23,954 nt of DNA from JALZAH01 sp051000755 (GCA_051000755.1 JBPCNZ010000162.1:1-23954); one strand, 5' to 3'; numbered from the stretch's first letter, positions 14,131 to 22,347 are shown. Numbers and translations: made by a program. The notes: generated by a model from the sequence alone, not told the origin.

Positions 14131-15310
14131 GGAAGGTCCGGGGGAACGACGGGTCGGTCAGGGCCGGGCGGTCCATCCCGAATGAGTCGATGGGCTGCGA
14201 GGTCTTGCCGTGGAGGGCGAGGTCGGCGAGGACCGACCCGATGAGGCTGGCGAACTTGAAGGCATGGCCGGCACCGACGGCCACCGACACGTTCGGGTGC
14301 TCGGGCACCGTGTCGAGCACGAAGTTCTGGTCCGGGGGAATGGTGTAAAGGCAGGTCTTGGTGTACAGCTCCGGCCCTCCGAAACCGGGGAGGTGCTCGG
14401 CGAGGAACGCCCGCTGCCGTTCCCGGCGGACCGGGTCGGGGATGAAGGTGCGGGTCCCGGCGGTCACCTCGGGGCCGCCCATGTGCTGACCCAGCTTGGT
14501 GGCCACCTCACCGTGGACGGGGAACCCGTAGAAGTTGTGCTCCCCGTGCCACATGAACACCGGGAACCGGCGGGGGGAGAAGTCGGCCAGGTTCGGGGTG
14601 GCGTAATAGGTGACCTGCTCCTGGGTGACGGTGAGGGGCAGTTGGCGACCCAGACCGGCCAGCACCTGGTTGGTCCAGGCGTCGGCGGTGATCACCACCC
14701 GTTCGGCTAGGTAGTGCTCCTCGGCCGTGACGACCTCCACCTGCCCGCCGTGGGGGCGAACGGCGAGGACCGGGCAGTCGTCGACGATCCGCGCCCCGTG
14801 ACCTCGGGCCAGGGCCAGGTGGACCGCATTGGCCCGGCGGGCGTCGACGATCCCCGACTGATGCTGGAAGAGGGCCTCCTCGGTGCCGGCCAGGCGGAAC
14901 TGCGGCCAGCGGGCCATGAGCTCATCGGGGCTGAGCACCTCGAAGGAGGCGCCGTGACGGGCCATCACCTCGGCATAGCCGCGGATGTTGCGCGACCCGG
15001 TCCGGGCCCGGTCGCGCACGGCAACGTCCTCGATGACCAGACCCCCCGTGGAGATGATCAGCTCGACGCCCGAGGCCGCCTCTACCTCGTGCCAGGCGTC
15101 GTAGGCGGCCGGGGCCAGGGCCGCGTAGGCGTCCTGGTGCTGGGCCAGGCGGATGATCCGGGAATGGTCCTGGGACGCGCCCCGGTCGTGGCCCAGCCCG
15201 AACTGCTCAAGGCCGAGGACGGCCGACCCGGCGCCGCGGGCCAGCCAGTAGGCGGCGGCGGACCCGAGCCCGCCGCAGCCGATCACGATGATGGGGTGGT
15301 CGGTGTTCAT
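14123..15310 (-). CDS. soxA: Monomeric sarcosine oxidase (FAD, covalent)
   Basis: 395 residues, the usual size of monomeric sarcosine oxidase. N-terminal FAD-binding strand VIGCGGLGSAAAYWLA with GxGxxG; DHSRIIRLAQH after it; FPVHGEVATKLGQH, where K272 matches the oxygen-activating lysine; YTKTCLYTIPPDQNFVLD, where C320 matches the cysteine that holds FAD covalently; and GAGHAFKFASLIGSVLADL at the C-terminus. The reaction is sarcosine + O2 + H2O to glycine, formaldehyde and H2O2. Start ATG 15310 is chosen because it begins directly before the nucleotide-binding strand; the frame extends 22 codons upstream. N-methyl-tryptophan or other N-methyl amino acid oxidase is an alternative. It is first in the operon with the Rieske oxygenase and divergent from the LysR gene. 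Confidence 0.85.
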   Translation of the reverse strand: MNTDHPIIVIGCGGLGSAAAYWLARGAGSAVLGLEQFGLGHDRGASQDHSRIIRLAQHQDAYAALAPAAYDAWHEVEAASGVELIISTGGLVIEDVAVRDRARTGSRNIRGYAEVMARHGASFEVLSPDELMARWPQFRLAGTEEALFQHQSGIVDARRANAVHLALARGHGARIVDDCPVLAVRPHGGQVEVVTAEEHYLAERVVITADAWTNQVLAGLGRQLPLTVTQEQVTYYATPNLADFSPRRFPVFMWHGEHNFYGFPVHGEVATKLGQHMGGPEVTAGTRTFIPDPVRRERQRAFLAEHLPGFGGPELYTKTCLYTIPPDQNFVLDTVPEHPNVSVAVGAGHAFKFASLIGSVLADLALHGKTSQPIDSFGMDRPALTDPSFPRTFHV

Positions 15311-15316
15311 GGCCCC

Positions 15317-15389
15317 AGTGTGACCACCGGGGAAGATCGGAAACCGATAATCGCAATGCAAAGAATGATTGATCACATAAGGTCACACT
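15317..15389. promoter_or_regulatory. soxA-lysR divergent regulatory region with inverted repeats
   Basis: A 9-bp inverted repeat, AGTGTGACC (15317-15325) and GGTCACACT (15381-15389), sits just inside each start codon. Between them is a palindrome ATCGG-AAA-CCGAT (15336-15348). The region is AT-richer than its surroundings. LysR regulators usually bind such dyads between themselves and a divergent target, so these are candidate recognition and activation sites. No exact T-N11-A box was assigned. Confidence 0.45.
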
Positions 15390-15390
15390 T

Positions 15391-16290
15391 ATGGGCTTCG
15401 AGTTGCGTCAGGTCCGGGCCTTTCTGGCCGTGGCCGACCAGCTCCACTTCGGGCGGGCCGCCAGCCACCTGAACATCAGCCAACCGGCCCTCAGCCAGCA
15501 GATCCGGCTGCTCGAGCGCGACGTGGGGACTCCGCTGTTCATCCGGACCAGCCGGATGGTGGAACTGACCCCGGCCGGGCAGGCCCTGACCGAGGCCGCA
15601 CCCCTGGTCATCCTGGAGGCGGAACGGGCCCAGCGTCGGGTGGAGCTGGCCGCCGCCGGCTCGTCAGGCCTGCTGATCATCGGCTCGGTCAACACCGCCC
15701 TGGCCAGCATCACCCCCCGGATCATGCGCGCCGTGCGAGCCCAGTCCCCCGAACTGCGCCTGGAGCTGTATCACATGGACACCTCTGCTCAGCTCACCGC
15801 CCTGGCCGACCGGCGCATCGACATCGGGGTGGTCCGGGAGGCCGCCGCCACCCGAGTGCTGGACAACGAGCGGCTGGTGTCCGAACCGCTCGTGGTGGTC
15901 CTCCCCGAGGGCCATCCGCTGGGCGCAGCGGAGACCGTCGCCCCCTGGGCCCTGGCCGATGAGCCGTTCGTGCTGTGGCCCCGCATGCTCGGTCCGGACT
16001 TCTTCGACCGCATCATCGCCTACTGCCGCAAGCACGGGTTCAACCCCAGGATCGTCGCCGAGGGCGGCGATGTGGAGACCCAGCTCGGACTGGTGGCCGC
16101 CGGGACCGGGGTGTCCCTGCAACCGGCGTACTACGCCGATCTGCGCCGGTCCGGGGTCGCCTTCCGCCCCCTCGAAGGTGACGCCCCCCGGGTCGCTCTG
16201 CAGCTGTCGTGGCGCCGGGGGGATCCGTCCCCGGCGGTCAACCACTTCGTCACGGTAGCCCGCAGGGTGATCGCCGACCCCGCGCCGTGA
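15391..16290 (+). CDS. LysR-family transcriptional regulator
   Basis: 299 residues, normal length. The N-terminal winged helix-turn-helix is textbook: LRQVRAFLAVADQLHFGRAA, then LNISQPALSQQIRLLERDVG and LFIRTSRMVELTPAG. A periplasmic-binding-type effector domain follows from about residue 90 (LLIIGSVNTALASITPRIM onward). ATG 15391 has AAGGT about 7 bases upstream. It is divergent from soxA and the Rieske oxygenase gene, so it most likely controls that operon in response to a substrate or pathway intermediate. Confidence 0.9.
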   Translation: MGFELRQVRAFLAVADQLHFGRAASHLNISQPALSQQIRLLERDVGTPLFIRTSRMVELTPAGQALTEAAPLVILEAERAQRRVELAAAGSSGLLIIGSVNTALASITPRIMRAVRAQSPELRLELYHMDTSAQLTALADRRIDIGVVREAAATRVLDNERLVSEPLVVVLPEGHPLGAAETVAPWALADEPFVLWPRMLGPDFFDRIIAYCRKHGFNPRIVAEGGDVETQLGLVAAGTGVSLQPAYYADLRRSGVAFRPLEGDAPRVALQLSWRRGDPSPAVNHFVTVARRVIADPAP

Positions 16291-16311
16291 GGACCCACCT
16301 CGGACCGGGGA

Positions 16312-16359
16312 ATCTGGGCGACATGGCGCGCCGCGGGACAGGCTTCATGTCGCCCAGAT
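16312..16359 (+). terminator. Long hairpin after lysR
   Basis: ATCTGGGCGACATG (16312-16325) pairs perfectly with CATGTCGCCCAGAT (16346-16359), a 14-bp stem around a 20-base loop. It lies 22 bases after the LysR stop and has no U-tract. It could be a terminator, or a leftover dyad of a mobile element. Confidence 0.5.
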
Positions 16360-16429
16360 CCGAGCTGATGCTTTCCGCAACTCAGGCGGGGCGGGCCCGG
16401 CGGTAGCGGTGGAGGGGGCGGCCGGTCGC

Positions 16430-16716
16430 CCCGAAGTGGAGGTGCAGCTCGAGTGGATCCAGACCCACAGCGCCGATCAGATCGCCGCCATGATGCGCCC
16501 CGCCTACCACGCCGGGGTGGGCAAGACCGCCTACAGCGCCGCCCTGCAGAGCGAGAAGGGCATCTACGACACCAACGGGCTGATGCCGGCCGACGGGCCC
16601 CACACGGTCGTGACCGTTCAGAACGCCTTCAACCCCGACGTCAAGGGCAAGGCCATCAACCTGGGAGTGACCTACACCAACTCGTTCGTCTACACGGCCT
16701 GGCCAACCACGTCTGA
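16430..16716 (+). pseudogene. C-terminal remnant of a NitT/TauT-type ABC substrate-binding protein
   Basis: About 90 codons read as the end of a periplasmic-binding protein of the SsuA/TauA type: DQIAAMMRPAYHAGVGKTAY, LQSEKGIYDTNGLMPADGP, VTVQNAFNPDVKGKAINLG and TYTNSFV. The N-terminal two thirds, including any lipoprotein signal, are absent. At the very end the frame slips near 16690: the natural ending LANHV-stop (TGA 16714-16716) is in another frame. No permease or ATPase partner is nearby. It is a decayed fragment. Confidence 0.6.
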
Positions 16717-16844
16717 GCGGTCTCCAGCCCGCCGGCGCCATCACCAACGAGGTGAGGCCGGGGGCGTGTCAACTCCGTGGCGATGTCACACGTCGGGCGT
16801 AGCATTCCTTGACCAGAGAGCATCGCTCGGCGGAAGGCACGGAG

Positions 16845-17003
16845 ATGACCGAAAAGCAAAAGTCTGACCAGCCGTCGTGGACGCAACTGATCCTGTCCAT
16901 CCTCGGCTCGCTCGCCGTCGCCGCCCTCGCCGCCTGGGCCTTCGTCGTGGTCGTCAGCTACATCCTGAGTACCACGCCCTGCCAGCGCATGGGGACCTGC
17001 TGA
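16845..17003 (+). CDS. Small single-pass membrane protein
   Basis: 52 residues. A charged start (MTEKQKSDQPSW) is followed by one long hydrophobic helix (about residues 15-41, LSILGSLAVAALAAWAFVVV) and a short tail with two cysteines, TPCQRMGTC. GGAAGG lies 7 bases before the ATG. I do not recognise a family. The CxxxxxC end facing the far side of the membrane could form a disulfide. Confidence 0.6.
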   Translation: MTEKQKSDQPSWTQLILSILGSLAVAALAAWAFVVVVSYILSTTPCQRMGTC

Positions 17004-17040
17004 CGATAAGGGCACCTCCCCGAGAGGTCGTACCGGGTCG

Positions 17041-18804
17041 TCAGCGCCGGCGGATCGAGGTGAGGAACGGGGAGCGGTCACGGGCCGAGTGCAACTCGGA
17101 ACGGTACGCCACGTGGCGAGGGTAGCGAGCCTGGGCCTGGTCGGCGGCGGCATCCCCGGCAGCCCTCCCGGCAACGATGGCAACCGCTTCGGCGTGGGCG
17201 ATGGCCAAGGAGGCGGCCTGCGCATAGCGTCGCCGCTCCTTCGCTTCGACGATGCCGGCCACCGCGTTCGCCGCCATGGCCGCTCCCGCGTCGAGATGAC
17301 TGGAACGCTCGGGACTCGAGATCGTCAGCCGTTCGAGCGTTTCGACGAGAAGGTCACCCAGGCCCAGTTCGTGAGTCGACTGATCGTGGTCTTCATCGAG
17401 CAGGTGCGACGACCAGCGGCGACCGGAGTCAATCTGATGGACGGCGCCATCCAGAAGTGCAGCAAGTACAGACCGAGAGAACTGATCGTCGCGGCTGGCT
17501 TCGACGCCGGCCGTCAGCAGAATGGGGGTGAGTACCCCGGCGGCGCGAGAACCCTCGGAGGGGAGCCCTGGCCGTTCTGGCTTGGCTAAGGCGGCGCGGA
17601 CCTCTGTGGTGGCCGAGTCGAGTCGGCCGCCGGCCACGAGGAGAACGACGCGGAGCGCCACGGGCACATCGGGTCGAGTGGGGCTCCTTCCAAGTGAGGC
17701 GACCGTGGCCGCCTCGGTGCCGGCTCGACGGGCCGTTTCGATCACCATGAGAAACCGGTCGAGCGACGGTTGGGAGTCCCAGGCTTGCACCCGGGCGGTG
17801 ACGGCGCTCTCAACCTCGGCCTCGCGCTCCGCCTGCTCCGCGATCCGTTCAGCGAGCGCGGCGCGGTCCCGTCCTCGGGGCAGGTGGCGGAGACCTTCCG
17901 TGCCGGCCGCGGCCGTCATGGGGGCGTCGCCATCCCTCCGGGACGCGTCGAACCAGGCCAGGAACGTCTTGCCGGCATGCCGACCACCGGCTCGGGCCAG
18001 GCGCGCCAGACCGGGCAGACTGTCGAGCGCGTCGACCACCTCGACCAGCAACCGGTGGGCCCAATCCCCGATAAGGCCTGCGTCCTCGGCCAGCGGCGCG
18101 AGAGCAGTCACCCAATCTTCGAGCAGGAGCTCCCGATCGTCGGGCCGTTCGACCCGGGCGCTCTCCACGGCGGCCAGTGACAGGTCTTGGGCCATGACGA
18201 CCGAGCCCAACAGCTCCACCGCCTGCCCCAACCGGGTCGGGCGATCGTCCCGATCGCCGGTCTCACCGACAGCCCGCAGGTACCGGGCGGCGGCCTCGTT
18301 CGTCACCTCGGCCTCGGCCGGCTCGCTCGCCACTGACCAGCCGTTCTCCATCGCGGTCTCGACCACCTTGAAGATCCGCTCGTAGCAGCCCGCCGACCCG
18401 GACGGGTCGCCGCCGAGGAATACCTCTCCGCATCGCCGGAGCAGCTCCACCAACGCCGGGGCCCAGTCCGGCTCTCTCAGCTCATCCTCGGACGACCAGC
18501 CGTAGCGGTCGGACCAGTCATCAGACTCATCCCAGGCCGGCTCACCGGTCGACGCGGCCTCTTCCTCGAGAAGTTCCACATCGGCCAACAGTCGGCCCAT
18601 CCCCTTCGAAGCAGGCGCTGGCGTCGCGCCGAACCGCTCCAGGAAACTCGGACGGTCCAACGGCTCGACCGATGCCGCAAAGGCGAGGACCACCTGACGC
18701 AGTTCCTCGGCAGCCATGGTGGCGATCCGCTCCTCGATGGCGGATACGAACCGGCCGAGCGGAAGGCTCGTTCGTGGACGGTTTGGGGTCACGATGGAGA
18801 CCAT
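17041..18804 (-). CDS. Large helical protein of unknown function
   Basis: About 587 residues, cytoplasmic, almost entirely helix, rich in Ala, Glu and Arg. No Walker, zinc or catalytic motif is visible. The C-terminal part (YAQAASLAIAHAEAVAIVAG, then ARYPRHVAYRSELHSARD) resembles the TPR-like end of some actinobacterial SWIM zinc-finger proteins, but no CxC...CxH motif is present. An acidic stretch at about residues 95-110 (EPAWDESDDWSDRYGW) separates an N-terminal helical cap from the main body. ATG 18804 is chosen because GAGAAGG lies 7 bases upstream; the frame is open to 18861. A protein-protein interaction scaffold is the most that can be inferred. Confidence 0.65.
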   Translation of the reverse strand: MVSIVTPNRPRTSLPLGRFVSAIEERIATMAAEELRQVVLAFAASVEPLDRPSFLERFGATPAPASKGMGRLLADVELLEEEAASTGEPAWDESDDWSDRYGWSSEDELREPDWAPALVELLRRCGEVFLGGDPSGSAGCYERIFKVVETAMENGWSVASEPAEAEVTNEAAARYLRAVGETGDRDDRPTRLGQAVELLGSVVMAQDLSLAAVESARVERPDDRELLLEDWVTALAPLAEDAGLIGDWAHRLLVEVVDALDSLPGLARLARAGGRHAGKTFLAWFDASRRDGDAPMTAAAGTEGLRHLPRGRDRAALAERIAEQAEREAEVESAVTARVQAWDSQPSLDRFLMVIETARRAGTEAATVASLGRSPTRPDVPVALRVVLLVAGGRLDSATTEVRAALAKPERPGLPSEGSRAAGVLTPILLTAGVEASRDDQFSRSVLAALLDGAVHQIDSGRRWSSHLLDEDHDQSTHELGLGDLLVETLERLTISSPERSSHLDAGAAMAANAVAGIVEAKERRRYAQAASLAIAHAEAVAIVAGRAAGDAAADQAQARYPRHVAYRSELHSARDRSPFLTSIRRR

Positions 18805-18953
18805 GATGCCTTCTCCGACTCCGCTCCCCCTTCCGACACTGACCGCCGTGCCCAGCTCCACGAGTGCTGGGGCCCTATGCTGATGGGCGATGTGGCATCA
18901 TCGGATGATCCTGCCAGCGGGGGACCGACGCCGTTGATGAGTGGATCGCCGAG

Positions 18954-19169
18954 GTGGGCGAGGAGCACATCGCCTCGGTGATCGCCGCCACCAAGCGGGG
19001 TGTCGCGGAAGGGGCGGTCCCAACGTTCTGTGACCGGGAGTCGTTGTTTCGCCACGTCGGCGCAAGGCCCGTGGGAGGGGCGACGACGTTCGCCGGCACC
19101 CCTCTCCAGGCGTTCATCGATCATGGCGAGGGCCAGCGCCGCGCACCCTGGTTCGAGACTGGCTCGTAG
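18954..19169 (+). CDS. Short open frame of unknown function, possibly a gene remnant
   Basis: 71 codons from a GTG, open upstream to about 18909 without another start. The first part (EWIAEVGEEHIASVIAATKR and VPTFCDRESLFRHV) reads as plausible amphipathic helix of the kind seen in small antitoxin-like proteins. The latter part looks unlike protein. No Shine-Dalgarno is seen. It precedes a ribbon-helix-helix antitoxin gene, so it may be part of an old toxin-antitoxin region. Low confidence. Confidence 0.3.
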   Translation: MGEEHIASVIAATKRGVAEGAVPTFCDRESLFRHVGARPVGGATTFAGTPLQAFIDHGEGQRRAPWFETGS

Positions 19170-19204
19170 GCGGAGGGGGCAGTGCGAAACGCCGTGCTCA
19201 TTGC

Positions 19205-19453
19205 ATGACGCAGTTGGTGGTACGGGTGAGCGGCGCCCTGGCTGCGTCTGTTGATCGTCTGTTCGAGCACGGTGAGGTGGCGAGTCGCTCTGAGGCGGTG
19301 CGGATCGCCTTGGAGCACCTCATAGAGGTACGCCGCAGAGAGGCGATCGGCCGCCAGATCGTCAATGGCTATCAACGCATCCCCGAGACCGAAGAGGAGC
19401 TTGCCGGGGCCAGCGCCGGCGCCCGTCGGCTGATCGACGAGGAACCGTGGTAG
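19205..19453 (+). CDS. Ribbon-helix-helix antitoxin (CopG/ParD-like) of a MazF-type module
   Basis: 82 residues. The N-terminal strand MTQLVVRVSGALAASVDRLF plus SRSEAVRIALEHLIE forms a ribbon-helix-helix DNA-binding fold. The acidic C-terminal tail (ETEEELAGASAGARRLIDEE) is the toxin-wrapping region typical of type II antitoxins. The stop overlaps the GTG of the toxin remnant by seven bases (GTGGTAG, 19447-19453), the usual arrangement. The antitoxin appears intact although its toxin is destroyed. Confidence 0.78.
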   Translation: MTQLVVRVSGALAASVDRLFEHGEVASRSEAVRIALEHLIEVRRREAIGRQIVNGYQRIPETEEELAGASAGARRLIDEEPW

Positions 19454-19595
19454 AGCCTCGGCAGGGGGACTGTGGTGGGCGACATTGGACAACCTTCAGG
19501 TCGTCCTTCGTCGAGACCCGAACGGGCCGGGGCGACTCGGCGCGCAGGGGCGGCTCCAGATCTGCACTGCGCTGCGGGTTCTGGCCGACTGCTGA
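19447..19595 (+). pseudogene. MazF/PemK-family toxin with internal deletion and frameshift
   Basis: The start reads (V)VEPRQGD, then one base appears lost, and in the new frame WWAT continues directly into LDNLQVVLRRDPNGPG and LQICTALRVLADC before TGA 19593-19595. MazF proteins normally have ERGDVWWA at the start and (N)LDNL...ICxALRxALGC at the end, about 110 residues in all. Here only about 49 codons remain, so roughly 55-60 central codons, including the RNase core, are missing. The toxin cannot be active. Confidence 0.72.
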
Positions 19596-19597
19596 GA

Positions 19598-20802
19598 CTA
19601 TGCCACCGTGGGGACCGAGGAGGCAGCCTTCTCGATGAGCCACCCGCCCAGTTCCTTTACCGCCTCCTCGACATCTGCATTGCTTCCCGTCATGGCCAGT
19701 CGGTAGGTCCACAGCCCTGTACCCGTCGCCCGGACGGTCACCTTCTGATCGGGAGCCTGCTCGTCGTCCTGGCAGTAGATGAGCACACCCTCGCCAAGCC
19801 GAGGGAGGTGGCATACGCAAGCAACTGGTAGTAGTCACCTGTCCGCCCCAGCCCCGAGGACAGCTTGTACTTGATGTCGCCGACGTACACGGCGCGCCGC
19901 TGACGACGGAAGACCAGGTCGGGCTCCATGCGCACCCGGCCGGCCACATCCAGGTCGACGCGGGGCTCGGCCTCGACGTCCAGTTGACGGACCAATGCCC
20001 GTCGCAGGCGGTTCGTGACCCAACGCTGGAACAGCAGGGGCGTCGACATCAGGAAAGCACTGGCCGGAGTGTCGCCCGCCTGGTCGACCAAGGACGCGTG
20101 GCGCAGCACCAGCGAGGCAAGGCGGAGCGCCGGCACGTAGTGCCGATTGAGGCGGTTGATGGGGATGGCGTCGACTGCCTCGGGGCGGGGCTCAAGGTCG
20201 CTGACATCGATCAGCCCGGCGAGGAGCCGCTCGAGGTGGCGGCGCGTGTCAGGGAGAACGCCACCCACTCGGAGGAGGCGGCGAGTCGCGGCCCGCAAAG
20301 CGACGTTTTCAGCCACGTCAACGCTGTACTCGTCGTAGCGGCAGGCAATGGGCGACGCCACGCCAGGATGGCGAAGTTGGGCGGCTATGTCGATCCGCCC
20401 GCGCAGCGCGACCAGACGTTCCTCAGTCGCGCGGTAGTCCCGGCGCGGTCCACGGGCCAACGCTCTTCCCGCCTCGCGAACAAAGAATGCCGCAACGGCC
20501 GCAAGCAGGTCGGGGGAAGTCCCGAACGAGAAGTGCGCATCGTGCCAGTCCTCTGGTCTCAACCCGACGTCGAGCAGCAGGAAGAGGTTGCGCAGGGGGA
20601 TCTTCGGGCGGATCAGCACCCGGACGCCGGGGGTCACGATCGTGCCGACGACGCCTGCGGCGGTGAGGTACCACTCCTCGGGCGTCGGTCCGACACCGAC
20701 CCTCAGGTGGGGTCCCGCCACCGCGGCAAGCTCGCGAGCCTCAGTCGGGTCGAGTCGGTGAAGGCTGGTCTCATACTCCCGGAGGACAACCGGTGGCCTC
20801 AC
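19598..20802 (-). CDS. mcrC: McrC-like nuclease subunit of an McrBC-type restriction system, frameshifted near its end
   Basis: About 400 residues across two frames. The main frame starts at GTG 20802 (GTGA overlap with the mcrB stop) with LREYETSLHRLDP. Its middle IPINRLNRHYVPALRLASLV is McrC-like. The PD-(D/E)xK nuclease core is MEPDLVFRRQRRAVYVGDIKYK followed by GDYYQLLAYATSLGL. Near 19796-19801 one base is missing; the other frame continues EGVLIYCQDDEQAPDQKVTV through ELGGWLIEKA to a stop at 19598. In the family, McrC gives the McrB AAA+ motor its nuclease and cuts modified DNA. The nuclease residues lie before the break, but the shifted frame adds a wrong tail (RVCSSTARTTSRLPIRR). Confidence 0.83.
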
Positions 20803-22026
20803 CCGTCGAACTCTGCCTCAACGCCGTCGTCGGCCGACCCGACCGTCAGGTCGTGCTGCTCACTGCGGTAGGCGCTCAGCACAGCCTCCAGCTGGTAGCG
20901 GTCGATCTTCGCCGGTTCACCGAAGAGCTGATCTTCGATGAAAGGCATGATGTCGTAGCGCCAGATTCGTGCCAGGCGCACAGCGTCGATTCCTTGCTTC
21001 ATGAAGTAGCTGGGGCCGATCTGCAGGTGCGCTCCGCCCAGGTCGTCCGTCAGCCAGCCGTTGACCATGGTGACCACCTCGGCGATCCACAATGCGTCCG
21101 CCTGGTGGCGCCCGAGCCAGCGGCGGAGAAGACCGCCGACCATGCCCTCCTCGGGGAAGAACGACACGAAGTGGAAGCGCCGGCGCAGCGCTGCGTCGAC
21201 CAGGGCGATGGAGCGGTCAGCGGTGTTCATGGTTCCGATGATCCACAAGTTGGGCGGCAAGGAGAACGGGGCGTCCGGTCGATAGGTGGTGCGCGCCTCC
21301 TCATCCCGGTACTCGAGGAGGAACAGCAACTCTCCGAACACCTTGGGCAGGTTGGCCCGATTGATCTCGTCGATGACGAGGACATGGGTGACGCCAGGCG
21401 CGGCGTCGGCCTGAGCGGCGAGGAGGGCCAGAGGGCCGGGGCGCAGCTCATAGGTCAGTCGCCCGGTGACGGTGGGCGACGGGCGGTAACCCTCGAAGAA
21501 ATCCTCGTAGGACATCGACGGATGGAACTGGACGATGACACTTCGGGCCGGATCGCCCGCCAGGGCGGTCGCCAGCCGGCGGGCCAGGTAGGTCTTGCCG
21601 GTCCCGGGCGGCCCGTAAAGGATGATCTGGCCCTTGTCTTCGAGCAGGTCGGCCAGCTCTTGGAGATCGTGACGCTCCACCAACAGGTCATCCGCCAGCG
21701 AGGCGAGTACATCGACGTCGTCGGTCACCTCGGGCCGGTAGGCGTCGAGCCAGTAGAGGAACTGACCCATGCCCCACGGGTCGTTGGGAAAGAGACGATC
21801 GAGGCGGTGGCGGATCAGATCGTTGGCCTCAACCTGGATCTGGCCACGCCTCATCGTCGGGTCGGTCGTAGCACGGCCGAGCAGGGGCAGGTGGTGGGCC
21901 TTGCCGTGGGCGCCGACGTAGGGAAACATCGGCACCCATCGCTCCGGTTGGGCGATCGCCAGCAACTTGACGATCACCGACTCCCCCAACCCCGGGACCC
22001 CGAGCTGGCCCGGATCGAGGAGCCGG
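20799..22026 (-). CDS. mcrB: McrB-like AAA+ GTPase, N-terminally truncated
   Basis: About 408 residues of McrB-type sequence. Motifs in order: LYGPPGTGKTYLARRLA (Walker A), HVLVIDEINRANLPKVFGEL (Walker B with the McrB-specific NRAN), and WIIGTMNTADRSIALVDAAL (sensor 1). Before the motor comes VPGLGESVIVKLLAIAQPER and DPWGMGQFLYWLDAYRPE, a domain seen in large McrB-like proteins. The natural N-terminus is missing: upstream of about 22026 the same frame is nonsense, while another frame encodes the start of an unrelated helicase. Translation would need an internal start. McrB recognises modified DNA through its N-terminal domain and hydrolyses GTP, so this remnant has probably lost DNA recognition. 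Confidence 0.82.
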
Positions 22027-22314
22027 TCGGTGGAAGCGCAACGCCTGCCCTGGCTCCGCCGAGCCCACGTGCTTGCCGGAACGGAAGATCTCCGTGCACC
22101 TCGGATGCGGGAGGCCCTCTTCGACCAGGTCTTCGACGGAGCCGCCGCTGGCGAACGCCGGATTGAGGCCGATGCTCGGCTCGGGCCACAACAACCCGTC
22201 CGCGAGTGCGGCGTCGACTCTCTCTTTGATCCGGGCATCCCGAATGGCCATGAAGCTGGTCACGTATTGGCGATAGTCCCCAATGACCTGTTCCCGTAGT
22301 TTAAAGACGTCCAT
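22027..22314 (-). pseudogene. N-terminal fragment of a large DEAD/DEAH-box helicase
   Basis: From ATG 22314, about 96 codons read as the start of a long helicase: VFKLREQVIGDYRQYVTSFM, LLWPEPSIGLNPAFASGG, EDLVEEGLPHPRCTEIFR and QALRFHR. In large actinobacterial DEAD/DEAH helicases this is followed by the Q-motif and Walker A, but here the frame ends in unrelated sequence. Just at this point (about 22026) a different frame begins McrB. The remaining >1000 codons expected for the family are gone. GGGAGGG lies upstream of the ATG, so the fragment may still be translated. It starts 33 bp after the UvrD-like gene. Confidence 0.68.
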
Positions 22315-22347
22315 TCGACCCGACCAACCCTCCCTGACCCGCCAGCC

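Noticed and set aside
12997..14244. 415-codon plus-strand frame opposite the Rieske oxygenase
   Set aside because: Gly/Val/Gln-rich antisense translation; the Rieske and iron motifs are on the minus strand.
18789..19124. Minus-strand 111-codon frame between the helical protein and the antitoxin
   Set aside because: Low-complexity translation without motifs, overlapping the likely leader of the gene at 17041-18804.
20793..22166. 457-codon plus-strand frame opposite mcrB
   Set aside because: Antisense shadow; the minus strand carries Walker A, NRAN and sensor motifs.
22027..22238. Annotating mcrB from the ATG at 22238
   Set aside because: The added ~70 residues are Arg/Ser/Pro-rich nonsense and overlap a different frame that encodes recognisable helicase N-terminus.
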